Shown one piece after another: positions 25,061-36,699 of a stretch of DNA of 64,000 bases. A model generated the notes under the pieces. That model worked only from the letters and a program-made list of their open reading frames with translations, was not told the DNA's origin and did no database searches. The first letter of the stretch is position 1; each line of letters starts with the position of its first letter. The stretch is from Piper betle (Eukaryota > Streptophyta > Magnoliopsida > Piperales > Piperaceae), in assembly GCA_033002965.1 (NCBI GenBank), contig JAURVB010001787.1, forward strand, positions 1 through 64,000. Reading direction: 5' to 3'. Both the position numbers and the translations under genes were made by a program.

Positions 25061-25566
25061 TGTTATTGAGTTAATCAAACAAGTATTTACGCTTGTTATT
25101 TATTCATTATTATTATATGTCCTTAATGGTTCCTCATTAACATGAAATGCCTCGAGAGGTAATTAACTAGGAGCTTGTCTTAATGCCTTGGAAGACGACA
25201 ATGGTGGAGGATGCTCTCAAATAAATATTAGATGATTAGTAGCAATAATTTAGTTGGACTTGTTTGGTCATTTTAAGATTATATATTATTTGAAATGGAC
25301 GCGGTTCATTCGTTGGGAGTTTATTTGTTTTTATATGTTGCTATATGTTTAATATATTTTAACTCTAATATATTTGTGGACATAATTAGTATATGGAGCA
25401 ATTATATTATTGAAAATCAATGAAAATTATTTAGTTGCTTAAATTTTGGCACGTTATGTGGTTTATTTTTATATTATTCCTTGTATTTGTCATGTTGTAG
25501 TTTGGAATTGGACAAAAAGTGGCGCTAGTTTGATTGTAAAATAGGGCACAATCGTCACATTGATCA
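25061..25566. other. AT-rich TE-derived spacer
   Basis: No gene recognised. Probably part of the retroelement DNA that continues into the ORF fragment below. Confidence 0.3.
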
Positions 25567-25947
25567 ATGAGTTTTACTTCACCATTGAAAGACTTGGACT
25601 TACCTATCTGTGAGAAAAGATTGACGAAAAGGTCTTTTAATTCACTGATCATGACATTGCCGAATACCTTGGGGTGCCGAATAAAGGGGACACCACCAAC
25701 TTCAAAAATATATCTTCAAAGATATTGTTTAAGGGTTACATTCTGGAAAGTGAATTATAAGAATTGGTTTTGAAGATGGGAGTTAAATATAGGAATCCTG
25801 TAAAATCTAAAGACCTAACTTCTTTAGCCATCATATGGTAGAAAATTATGATTACCAACATTTTACCACAAGGAGGATATTTTGGAGACATAAGCTATTT
25901 TAGCATCTATGTTTTGTGGATGATTATGTCTAACCAAATAGTAAACT
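25567..25947 (+). pseudogene. Retroelement ORF fragment (plant transposon-protein domain), 5' part
   Basis: One frame near the end reads N-I-L-P-Q-G-G-Y-F-G-D-I-S-Y-F-S-I-Y. This pattern resembles the plant 'putative transposon protein' domain (a PF20167-like family found beside gypsy gag/ORF regions). Upstream text such as A-E-Y-L-G-V-P fits the same family. Several stops are present. The frame runs into solo LTR C and resumes at 28753. Confidence 0.45.
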
Positions 25948-28747
25948 TGTAACACCCCGTTTCGGCTCACCCGTGAACCGACCCGGAAATATCACCGGCG
26001 ACCGAATCGTTTGCTAATCTACTGGGTTCGGTTAAGCCGACCCGGATCTACCCTCGGCGTCTCAAGATGGAGATGCAAACATGAAATGCATGGATGAGAT
26101 GTGTGGGTTCTAACGTAGTCCTACATGCATGCTATGATATGCAAGCAAAACAAAACTATGCAATGGCAAGAAATTTTTAATAAAAAAATTATCCACAACA
26201 AGGGTATATAAATATTTTATCAAAATACGATAAAACATGATAATCTACCGTAGCATTCATCATTATCTCCTTCGTTCCAATTGAACCGAGCCTGAACTCC
26301 AAACTCACTACTCATTCATATTTATCCATTCATTTCATATCAAGCAATTTATCTAAACAAACACATCAAAATTATCATTCACGTAGCAATAACACACCGT
26401 TATTATAGATTACACGCGGCAGGTACATGTGTGCGCAGTTTCGTGCTGCTCCTCCGCAGTCCCGACAGCTTTCATCCCTCGCATTTCTCACCTACATATA
26501 TATAGAAAAATCGTCAGTAACGAGTGTTACCGGCCCGGAAAATAACTAATATCAATCTGGCACAGGAGAGCAAACTCTCCTGTTGAATGAAAACCATATA
26601 CTTCCTCAAGAACTCTCATCAGGGCACATATGGGAGTCGTCGCCCTCGGGTCGACAGCGTCCCCTTTCTTTCTCATTCTCATACCTCGGCCATTTCTCTA
26701 TCGCTTCTCGCATCAAATCTCATTCCTTTCCGCCCTCTGCACCTTCCATATTACTCCTGGCCTTGAGCACGAAGGCCGAGTACTCTCAGGCAGTCGCCTT
26801 CAGTACCCTTTGAAACCACAAGTCTAGACATGCGCTGCAATGCAGTACCCGTGAACCTCCACACTTCTCCGGGTTTGAGGAACTCAAAGGTGGAGTTGTC
26901 AGGATCCTTCGGGAATGAAACGGCTTGTACACCATTCTAGAGCCCACTATCGACTCACACGTGCCCGCTCACGTAGCACGGTAGTCGGATTTCCCTCATT
27001 CAATCTCTCACTGAAAACGTGAAAACTATACATATATATAGGTCTGGGTTGGGATTTATACAATAGGCCTGAAGGCAACGTGAGCTGGATCTGAAGTTCG
27101 AAAATAAACTCGAGGGATCTCATCCTCGAGGGTTATTAATCCAAAATAACTATTGGCTAAATGGCCCGAGTTAAGTGGGATCTGATAAAGCGCCACTTAA
27201 CTCGTCCTGCACATAATAAATCAACCACACAATAGAATAGCGTAAAAATAGAGAACGGGTCCTAAACGGACCTGGTAGAAGCTCCAAATGGGTCCACGCG
27301 CCTAGGCGGCGAGCTTCTACACCGTACCTACACAATCAAGCTAAAAACTAACGCCCGCATGATGAATCACACATCCTATAGCATGCACACACAATCACGC
27401 ATCAATCAACACACATCAACCTATATCAATTCTATCAAGTCTACTTAGGCTAGTTTGCATTAGATCATGATCATTACCTAGTTACCCTAATTAGTTTCTT
27501 AGTCTCCATTTTTAACACCACTCAATCAAACAAATTTTATATTTTATTCTTAATCAAATCTACATTTATATATACTATTATAACACACAATTCACCAATC
27601 ATAGCATGCAATTCTAATAATCGATACTTTCAAATAATTAAGTTAAAAATAAATTGTACCTCGCGTCGTCGAAACTCGGCGACGGCTAGGGTTTTCGTTT
27701 CGTGGCTCAAAACTCGAACTCGGCACCTAGCGGCGTTCGAAGTCCGATCAAATTGGACCGGGTGCGTTCGGCGGATGATCCGGCGAATTTCCCACGAATC
27801 CAATTTTCCAGCGGTTCCGGCGATTTTCTGGCAATGATTCGGGACGGGGCAATCAGGAGGTCTATCGGCACCAGCTCGACTAGCTTGGTCCAATGGTGGT
27901 GTCAAACAAAGCAGCCAGGGCGGCGACATTGAAAATGGGTGGCGGCGGCGGCGTGCTCCAATCGGGGCTGCGGCCGGCCTCAACGGCGGTCGGGATGATG
28001 GGGGAAACGTCGGCGACAGTGAGAGGGTGGTCGTCAGGGACACAACAGCGGCGGAGCGGCCCGGACGGCGGCAAATCAACGAGGGAGCGCGTCGTGGCTT
28101 GTGGGGCGATTCCGGCGTCGTGGCGGCGAGACGGTGGCCGGGGTGGGTCGTGGCGGCACGGCGACTGCACGGCGGGGCAGGGCAGCGTTGATTGGTAGCT
28201 GTACGACGTCGGCAGTGGCGGCGGCGATGAGCACAAGCGGGCGGCGGCGGCTAGGGTTTTGGAAGGGGGAAGTGTCGGGAATGGAGAACATATATTCCAG
28301 TGGCAGTTTCATAATTAAGTATTGACTCGATTCCTACTCGAGTCAAAATAATAACTAGTTCGTAATAAATTTTTAAAAAAAAATTTAGAAAAATATGGAA
28401 AAATTCCATAAAATAAAACAAACACAACAACATCCAAATGACATGCTCTATAAATAATAACCCACCCGAATATAATCCAACGCGCCTTAATGCATCATTC
28501 GGCCTAAAACTATTTCTACGATCAAACATATAAAAAGAAAAAAAAATTACTGCATACTTTCATATATTCTGATAACTCATATCTCACCATCTTCTCGACG
28601 TTATCATCATATATTCAGGTACACCTGACTCTCATCGCTCATAACTCACGGCTGGCCTTGACTCAGCATGCGGTTCATGAAGCTGACTCGACTCAAACCG
28701 ACTGGTTCGATAACGTAAAACCCCTGACTCGAGTCACGGGTTTTACA
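25948..28747 (-). mobile_element. Solo LTR copy C, 2,800 bp
   Basis: Minus-oriented LTR of the same family as copies A and B. Plus-strand edges are TGTAACACCCC and GGGTTTTACA, flanked by a perfect 5-bp duplication AAACT (25943-25947 and 28748-28752). It retains the GC-rich block (about 27660-28290), the AT-rich cassette (about 28305-28480) and the TGACTC-rich terminus (28640-28747), with a 12-bp perfect palindrome TGACTCGAGTCA at about 28725. Open frames within are low complexity. Confidence 0.88.
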
Positions 28748-29120
28748 AAACTTGCCTATCTTTATCTTAAATCATATATTTAGGTGTTGGAATCGAGGAA
28801 GTTGTGTTGAAAAGGATGCAAAATTTCATGAGGATTGACAAAGACACCTATTCCATATCCAGGATTCAAGTGGAAAGGATTCCATCAAAGTAAAAGTGAA
28901 AAGAAGTGTTATCATTTTCAAAAAAGGGGTCTACTTCAAGAGTATTCAAGGCGAAGCACTTATGATCTTATCGATGAGGTTCAAGTTTTGGATAGCATAA
29001 GTTTTGGAAATAAAGTTTGGAAGAGTGGTCGTCTACCGATCAAACTTGGGCACAAAATAATTGGTAAATTGGATGATCAGATAGCATTTAGAAAATTAAT
29101 TGGCTACCAAACACCATAAA
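28748..29120 (+). pseudogene. Retroelement ORF fragment, 3' part, resumed after solo LTR C
   Basis: After removing the LTR and one AAACT, the frame passes straight through the insertion site as S-N-Q-I-V-N-L-P-I-F-I-L-N-H-I-F, the expected V-N-L-P-x-x-I motif of the family. This supports both the boundaries and the insertion of the LTR into a once-open frame. Downstream the frame is basic and degenerates. Confidence 0.5.
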
Positions 29121-30350
29121 TTAGAGTTTTCATGGAAGTGATCATTAATCGAGAAGGAGCTCAAATGTGGTCATGAACATGGACAATATCACTCAAGGAA
29201 ATTAGAAAGACTTCGGATGGTGGCTTGGGCATGAGATTTGGAAGTTTTACTTCGGATGGTGGCTTGGGCATGAGATTTGGAAGTTTTTAGATCAATCACC
29301 AAAAGCGTTCAACAGCTGAATGACTGTAAGCTATAAAATGTGTCTCTTGGCCAATCTTGATTAATGCACCAAAAGTTAAATTCTACCTTTTCAGATCAAT
29401 GATGGAGATTAACCATTTTTGGCTATAAATAAGAGTTTATGAAGAAGCTTTAAAAAATGAGGTTGATGATTTGTGCAACAAGATCAAAGAGGAGAATTAA
29501 AATGTGCTAAGAGTTTAGAGGTTAGTTATTGTGGTGAGTGAAAAGGGTTACGGTATCTAGCAAAATAACTATAACACTTGAATAATTAGGTTAAATGGTA
29601 CTAAAATAAACAATAAAAGATCATAATTTGTGAAAATACTCAACAAAATAAAGTAACTATTCATAAATAATCACAAATGTTAGCGAACTAGTTAAAGCAT
29701 ACAAGTTGTAAAGATTTGTATAGAAGCCGAAACCAAATGAAGTACATAGAGCAAGGACGAGAGAAAACAAATACAAGATTTTTTAAGAGGTTATGAACTC
29801 ATACTTCTCTTTTCAACACCACAGTTTGCAAAAGTTGGGTAGGTTTTCTGTGTTTCACTATATCAACTTTTGATTATTACAATTTAAGTATTAAGCTCAC
29901 TTGTCCTTCACCAAATAAGACTTAAATATTTCACAAGCCCACTTATCCTTCACTGCACTCAACCTCAAGTCGGCTTCATAAGCCACACGTTTGTCTTTTG
30001 CTCCTTGACCTCAAGTTTGACTTCACAACCAAACTAAGCACCTACAATTATAATAACCACAAGAATCCATACCTAGAGTATCACAACCACTAGGGCAAGC
30101 ACACGTGGACTACACACACCAATCACAATTGATTGGTTTACAATTGATCCTTACAAGACCAATAAGATTTGTTACTATCAAATCACTTAAGAAATACAAA
30201 TACAATAACTAATTATAATACTCAATTTCTTGAAATCCTAAAAGTTGATGAAATGAAATTTATACAAACCTTACACCCAATAAAGCTGTCAACCTTATTC
30301 TAAACTTGTATCATTTAAGAATACTTCAATCTCTCTTGAATGTTAGATTA
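29121..30350. other. Intergenic DNA with a 39-bp tandem duplication
   Basis: A 39-bp unit beginning CTTCGGATGGTGGCTTGGGC is tandemly duplicated at 29211-29249 and 29250-29288 with almost no change, so the duplication is recent. Nothing else identified. Confidence 0.5.
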
Positions 30351-30461
30351 TATCATGGGCATCCTTTTTCTTTTATGCGCAAAGCTCCTTTTATATGTGT
30401 GTGTGTCTAATATATATATATAAGGAGTTTTGTGCGTAATAGAAAAAGGATGCCCATGATA
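30351..30461. repeat. Long foldback hairpin (arms ~48 nt) abutting a retrotransposon
   Basis: TATCATGGGCATCC at the left pairs with GGATGCCCATGATA at the right. The stem continues through CTTTTTCT, GCGCAAAG/CTTTGTGCGT-like and CTCCTTTTATAT/ATATAAGGAG with few mismatches around a TG/TA-rich loop. It is a foldback MITE-like unit. The LTR element begins 3 bp after it. Confidence 0.7.
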
Positions 30462-30463
30462 GG

Positions 30464-31666
30464 TGTAAAACCCCGAAAAAATAATTAGGTTATTTTATTT
30501 AAGGTTTTATAAATCTTAGAATAAACCATAAATAATATTTAATTAAATAAATTCTTAAGAATAAATATCATTTATTATCCATTCGTATTTACTTAATAAT
30601 AAGTTTTTGACTTTTCATTATCATACAAATAATGTAGTTATAAGTGATTACGTTCTTTTCTATAAAATTTAATATAATGACTTCTTGATTTCCACACATA
30701 TTAATAAATTTAATATAATAACTTCTTGAATTCCACACATATTCTTCTATATAAAAGAGGCTTCTGGATAGCTTGTAAGAACATTTGGCTTTAGAGATAT
30801 TAAATTCATATTAGGATCATGTGTCATAGTTGCAGATGTCTCATCACAATTCCAGATTTGTATATTTACTTGAAATATTATATATTTTGATTTTGGAGTC
30901 TTGGTTGGCCCGAGTCCACATTCGATCACCATGTGCCGAGCGTAACTGGGGTCAAAGAATTGGCTCAGACCGATATAGGGCAACACCTTTAAAAAAAAAT
31001 ACTACATGGGAGTCTTGGTCAACTTGAGTTCATATTCGACCACCATGCGCCGAACACAACCGGGGTCAATGAATTGACTCAATTCGACAGATGGCAGCAC
31101 CTCTTAAAAGATTAAATACCTACCCCCCATGCCGAAAGGGGTCACAGGGCACAGTGGCGCAAGATAGCTCATTTTGCACTTGTGATACTGAGAGGGTGAG
31201 TCAATGGCAAATATCGGTAACTACAGGCCGAGAGCCACGTAGCGTTCATGCGCATATATGGGATTGTAGCTGGATGGGTGGCTACCCTCCTAGCATATTA
31301 AGAGCTTAGCATAGGCTCATAATCACTAAAAGATATAATTCAGATGTTGTGGGAAATATATTAATTGTTTCTCGTAATTATACGACTAAGTATTTTTATC
31401 ATTAACCCGTAATTGCCTACGCAGGTATGAGCATGGAAAGATGGGTAGAGTCAGGACAACTGGAGGACTATATTATTGGGCTATTTTTTCTCGAGATTGT
31501 TTGCATGGCAATGGATTTTAGTTCGGTTCATGGGACTTAGATTATTCTGAGAATTGTATACTAAATTTATTATTATGAGTTTATTTAAAATTTTAAAAAT
31601 TAATAGGAAATTAATTTATGAGACACTTAGTTTCATATAGTAACATTGAACGAGCGGGTTATTACA
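30464..31666 (+). repeat. 5' LTR of the non-autonomous element (copy E)
   Basis: TGTAAAACCC to GGGTTATTACA. Contains two tandem copies of a ~120-bp segment (GAGTCTTGG..ATTCGA..ACCATG..GGGGTCAA) at about 30895-31110; solo LTR D has one. Confidence 0.8.
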
Positions 31667-31668
31667 GG

Positions 31669-31680
31669 TGGTATCAAAGC
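31669..31680 (+). promoter_or_regulatory. tRNA-iMet primer binding site
   Basis: TGGTATCAAAGC, two bases after the LTR end, matches 11 of 12 bases of the plant initiator-methionine primer site TGGTATCAGAGC. Confidence 0.85.
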
Positions 31681-32041
31681 TGTGTTTCCCACCGAACCAT
31701 GCAAATTAATCATTACCTTGTTGAAAATCCAAGAGTCCACTGTCCCAAGGGTAAATTTTCTTTTATATAAGAATTGATCATTCTTTTATAAAATTATTTT
31801 TCATTCTTTTAGATGATAAGTCATTATAAGTGTGCCACTTGTGTGTCATGCTAGGTGCACGTGACACCTAAACCAATGAGCGTATATGGGACGCCTTTAC
31901 AATCAGAGGTGTTATCTAGGTAGTATAGGTGGTATGGGTCACATGTGCAATATGGATAACAGTGTCATAAGATAGTGTGCCCCACTTTAGCTATGCATAT
32001 GAGTGACAATGTTTAAATCAAAAAAAAAAGTACTCATGACC

Positions 32042-32160
32042 CTATTATATTTTCGAGGATGAAGATTTCCAAGCTGCGGAGATTGTAAAACCCCAATTTT
32101 TTCCTTACTATATTTTCAAGGACGAAAATTCCTAAGCTGGGGAGATTGTAAAATCCTAAA
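32042..32160 (+). repeat. Tandemly duplicated purine tract/LTR junction
   Basis: Two ~62-bp units each run TATATTTTC.AGGA.GAA..TTCC.AAGCTG.GGAGAT and then TGTAAAA(C/T)CC. The first carries only the first bases of the LTR; the second leads into the complete 3' LTR at 32147. Confidence 0.7.
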
Positions 32161-33383
32161 AAAAATAATTAGGTTATTTTATTTGGGGTTTTATAAATCT
32201 TAGAACGAACCATAAATAATATTTAATTAAATAAATTCTTAAGAATCAATATCATTTATAACCCATTCGTATTCAACTTTTCACTATCACACAAATGATA
32301 TAGTTATGAGTGATTACGTTCTTTTCTATAAAATTTAATATAATGACTTCTTAAATTTTACACATATTAATAAAATTTAATAAATGACTTCTTGAATTTC
32401 ACACATATTCTTTTATATAAAGGAGAGTTATATTGTTAAATGAAACATCCTCTGGATAACTTGTGAGAACATTTGGCTTTAGAGAAATTACATTCATATT
32501 AGGATCATTCATATTAGGATCATGTGCCATAGTTGCATATGCCTCATCACAATTCTAGGTTCGTATAGTTAGTTGAAATGTTATATATTTCGATTTTGGA
32601 GTCTTGGTCACTCGAGTCCACATTCGATCACTATGCGTCTGAGTGCAATCGGGGTCAAAGAATTGACTCAGTCTGACATAGGGCAGCACCCTTAAAAAAA
32701 TTACTATGTGGGAGTGTTGGTCAACTTGAGTTCATATTCGACCACAATACGCCGAGCGCAATCGGGGTCAATGAATTAACTCAATCTGACACAGGGCAAC
32801 ACCCCCTAAAAATTAAATACCTACCCCCATATCGAAAGGGGTGACAGGGCGCAGGGGCTCAAGATTGCTTATTATGCGCTTGTGATACTGAGAGGGTGAG
32901 TCAATGGCAAATATCAGTACCTACAGGCCGATGGCCACGTAGCGTTTGTGCGCATACATAGGATTGTAGTTGGATGGGCGGCCACCCTCCCAGCATATTA
33001 AGAGCTCAGCATAGGCTCATAATCACTAAAAGACGTTATTCAGATGTTGTGGGGAATATATTAATTGTTTCTTATAATTATACGACTTAATGTTTTTATC
33101 ACTAACCCAAAATTGCCTCCGTAGGTATGAGCATGGAAAGATGGGTAAAGTCGGGATAACTGGAGGACTCTATTATTGGACTATTTTTTTCTCGAAATTG
33201 TTTGCATGGCAGTGGATTTTAGTTCGGTTCATGGGACTTAGATTATTCCGAGCATTTGTATATTAAATTTATTATTATGGGTTTATTTAAAATTTTAAAA
33301 ATTAATAAAAAAATTAATTTATGAGACACTTAGTTTCATATAGTAACATTTGGCTTGTGGCTCAGAATGAGTTAGTCGTTACA
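32147..33383 (+). repeat. 3' LTR of the non-autonomous element (copy F)
   Basis: TGTAAAATCC to GTTAGTCGTTACA. Has the same internal ~120-bp duplication as copy E, plus a small duplicated CATTCATATTAGGAT at about 32490-32520. Confidence 0.8.
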
Positions 33384-33388
33384 ATATG

Positions 33389-35440
33389 TCTATAGTTTTG
33401 TGCATAGTTTTCAATCACTTGAGGATTAATTTTGAGAAGGCTCCTCTAAACTTCAACACTAATTTCCATCTCAAATTTGAATTCAAATAAATCCAAAGTT
33501 TTAGGCTCCACCTAGACATTTCGGCATTCAAGATTCCATCAAAATTTAATCCAAGTCCAAGTCATTTAGACCTAGATGAACTTTATGTCCGATAGCTTCA
33601 AGTCCAAGTCAAAATAGAATTTGAAATTTAAACACATTCCGAATTTAATTCATTCAAAATTGAAGATTGAATTAACTTGCTCAAGTTCGACCAAAACTTA
33701 TCATATTGAGAAATTCATCACTCAATCAACATGAATTAATATTTCATCATCAAGACCTGAAATCGACAAATTCAAGACTTAACATTGAAAAGTCACTTTA
33801 AGGGTTTGTGTTTGTGAAATGAATGAAGATTTGATCTTTTGTGAGAAAATCTTATAAACTCTAAAAGTGTTTAAAGTGTGAAAAAGTTGTCACCGTTCAG
33901 TGTAAATTGCCTAGGAAGATCTAACTTTGGTTAGCGTTGTTCCAAGGTGTTGGAGTATTGGTCCCAAGTGTAGGAGTGGTGCTAAGTCTTAGGCTGTGGA
34001 AAGAACTTGTAAGAAACTAATGCCCTTGTTGCTTCTGCTCAATGGAAAGAGCTTGTAGAAGAACAAGTAGTTGTTTATAATGTACAAGTATGTGTCATAG
34101 TGAACCTAAAAGTCCTATCCAATTAAAGGACTCATTGGACTAGGAGAGAGGAGTAAGAGCTTCAAACTTTTTTAAAAACTCCTTTTACCTCCATTGTTTG
34201 ATTTCTTTTCCCTATACTTTTTATTTTGTATTGATTATTATGTTTTGATATTATGTTTCATAAGCATCTAAGGTGTTTATTTAATTGCCTCACATAAAAC
34301 CCTTGTATTGGATAGTTCGTTTTAGGGATTTGTGTGAAATATTATGTTCAAACTCATTCACTTGAATGGTTTGATCAAATTCATCAACACTTGTGAAAGT
34401 TTTTGAATTGCGTTCATTATTATCAATTGTTGATCATTTTACATTTGATTATATTATGCACTAAATAACTTGAATAGTTGTTATGATTTTTTGTAGTCAT
34501 AGGATACATGGCCATATTAATTTGTGTCAGTATTGTTTTGATTAGTCACTACCCACGCTTAGAACCCTAGAGTCTTCTATGAAACCATTTTTTTCTTTCA
34601 AACTAATTCATCAGCTCAACCTATTGTTCTCGGGCCCCAATCAATTTCTTCTCAAAATCTTACTTCTAACCTTTAATCAATTTTAATGATGTTTCTCACA
34701 ATTTCAATCAAAATCTAGGTGCTCCCTCGATTTCTCCCTCTCATCTAGGTAATTCCACTAAGTATAATTCTCTAGCCTATGACCTACCTGGTGCCTCCCC
34801 ATCTAAGCCTATTCAAGCATCATCGATTGTCTCCAAGCCATCTACACATTCAAATCCTAGCAACAAAAACTCATTCACCCATCAATTACTATCTAGCCCT
34901 CTAGATCATCAACCCAATACACCCAAAGCTACATCCACTATTTTTGACACTTGGCATTTGCACCATTCCTCTTACTGTTCTCATGTTTGAGAAATCTTCA
35001 TTCTTATCTTAAAAATTGTGTATGTCACAGAATTGTAATTTAATGATAGGCCAATTAATTTGCACTTAGGTTATACTGTTATAAATAATATTAGAGTATG
35101 ATCGGAGATAGTATTAGACAAGCTGATTGATTATATTACATATCCTTTCAAATTAGTCTCGCATCCACTATTTATAAAGTTTGATTAGTGATATTAGTGA
35201 TGTACTTATATATCTTTAATTTGGGTTAACTAGTTTGTGGCGGTATATTTTTGGATGGTCACTTGGGCTATTTTCAATGTGGCCAAGGCCATGGGTTGAA
35301 AGAAAAGAATTTTGAAATAGAATTGTCTGAAGTGGCTAGATCATAAAATTTTCTAAAATTAATTTGCATCAAATATCCATTGTATATTGATGAAGATGGG
35401 CCGTAAATCATCAAGTTGGGTCTACAAGGCAAAAACCCTA
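33389..35440. other. Intergenic DNA, possibly old retroelement
   Basis: No gene recognised. The stretch 34600-34980 is Ser/Pro/Thr-rich in all frames and broken by stops. It may be untranslated retroelement DNA. Confidence 0.3.
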
Positions 35441-35452
35441 ACTAATAAATTA

Positions 35453-35574
35453 GTGGGAGATACGCTTAATTATAAATCTTTGACTTGCATAAATTATTTT
35501 AAAGGGTATCAAAATTTTGATAGTCCAACTTGCATAAAGCATGAAAACAAAATATAATTAAGCGTATCTCCCAC
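35453..35574. repeat. Foldback with perfect 22-bp arms upstream of the J-protein gene
   Basis: A 22-bp arm starting GTGGGAGATACGCTTAATTA (35453-35474) recurs as its exact reverse complement at 35553-35574. In addition CTTAATTATAAATCTTTGAC occurs as a direct repeat at about 35465 and 35574. The loop is about 78 bp. It lies about 0.3 kb before the leader exon. Confidence 0.75.
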
Positions 35575-35849
35575 TTAATTATAAATCTTTGACTTAATTA
35601 AATTTGTTCACCAAAACTTTGAACATTGATTGTGTATTTAAATTTGATTCTTTAGGATCAAGGAGCAAACTTGGACTCCCTACCTCTCCCAATAAACTAG
35701 ATTTAATGATTTTTTGAAATCCAGAGAGATGGGAGCATGATGAAGAAAATCAACGGCCAAGATAAAACCCTAGATTTGCATGTGGGACCCACAAAGAGAA
35801 TAGATGTCTCTAGAAGGAAATTAAAAGAAAAACAAAAAAAACAAAAAAC

Positions 35850-35961
35850 AATGTATTTTATTTTTCCCCCGCTAAACCAGCATTCTTCATTGTTCCTGCC
35901 CAACGGGGAGGACCGTCGCCGGCCGCCGATCCTCCCCTTCTTCGATAACCGCCGCCGCCCT
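35850..35961 (+). other. Probable non-coding leader exon of the J-domain gene
   Basis: GC-rich, CT-rich stretch after an AT-rich promoter-like region, ending at donor CGCCGCCCT|GTGAGC. The coding ATG is 3.2 kb downstream, preceded by an acceptor-like CATCCGCAG at about 39180. This fits the long 5'-UTR introns common in this gene class. The transcription start is not determined. Confidence 0.45.
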
Positions 35962-36699
35962 GTGAGCATCAACTTTCTTTCTTTGGTCCATCTCGCCTCC
36001 TTTGTATGCTATTGTTGTTGGCCTAGTGGCTGATCTTTTTTCCATGTTTTGCTCGTGATGCGGGATTCTGTCTAGGATTTTGCGTGGGGCACTTGAATGT
36101 GCCTATATTTGTCTTGTATGTATTATTATCAAGTGTTAAATTTCGCTGTATGGCCGACTGTTGGTGGCTGTGGTTGAGTTCGCGCTCTTCATTGGATTGT
36201 GGAATCTGTTTTTTTTTATTGTGGAGATTTTTGGGTTGTTGGTTTAGGGTTTAGATTGTTTCTATTTGTAGGGAATTCATTGTTCATGCCAGTATTTACT
36301 GCTTTGTTGTGGGGATTTTGTGAAGATGGAGAAGTGGGAAAATATTTAAATGTTATTAGTGTGTTTCTGCTTATTTTTGTATTTTAGACTTAAAATGCTG
36401 CACTAAGTTACCCTGAAAGTACATAACATTATGGCTTAGTGGTCTGTTTGGTTAGTTGACTCAAAAGAAATGAAAAGTCTATGAAAATTTTAAATTGTTA
36501 ACCTTACTAAAAGTAGTCATATTTTAATTTACTTGATTTTGGAAAATAATTAATATTTTTTTTGCTAATTAACAATGATTACATCAAAGTGGATGCACAA
36601 GATAATCACGATTACCTCTAAGTCGGTCTCCGATGTGCCCAGAAAAATAAAATAATGAAATTCCCACTTTTCTTATAGAGTACAATGTATATATTCTAC

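Larger units (their letters stand above)
30464..33383 (+). mobile_element. Compact non-autonomous LTR retrotransposon
   Basis: Two collinear LTRs (30464-31666 and 32147-33383) flank only about 480 bp of interior. A primer binding site follows the 5' LTR and a purine-rich AAGCTGGGGAGAT precedes the 3' LTR. Target duplications ATAGG (30459-30463) and ATATG (33384-33388) match 4 of 5. The interior has no gag or pol, so it depends on proteins from another element; the TG..CA ends and the primer site suit a gypsy host. It is a TRIM/LARD-like element, intermediate in size. Confidence 0.82.

Noticed and set aside
17684..25065. Target duplication for the Athila-like relic
   Set aside because: The five bases outside the two LTRs do not match in any register I tried, so none is claimed.
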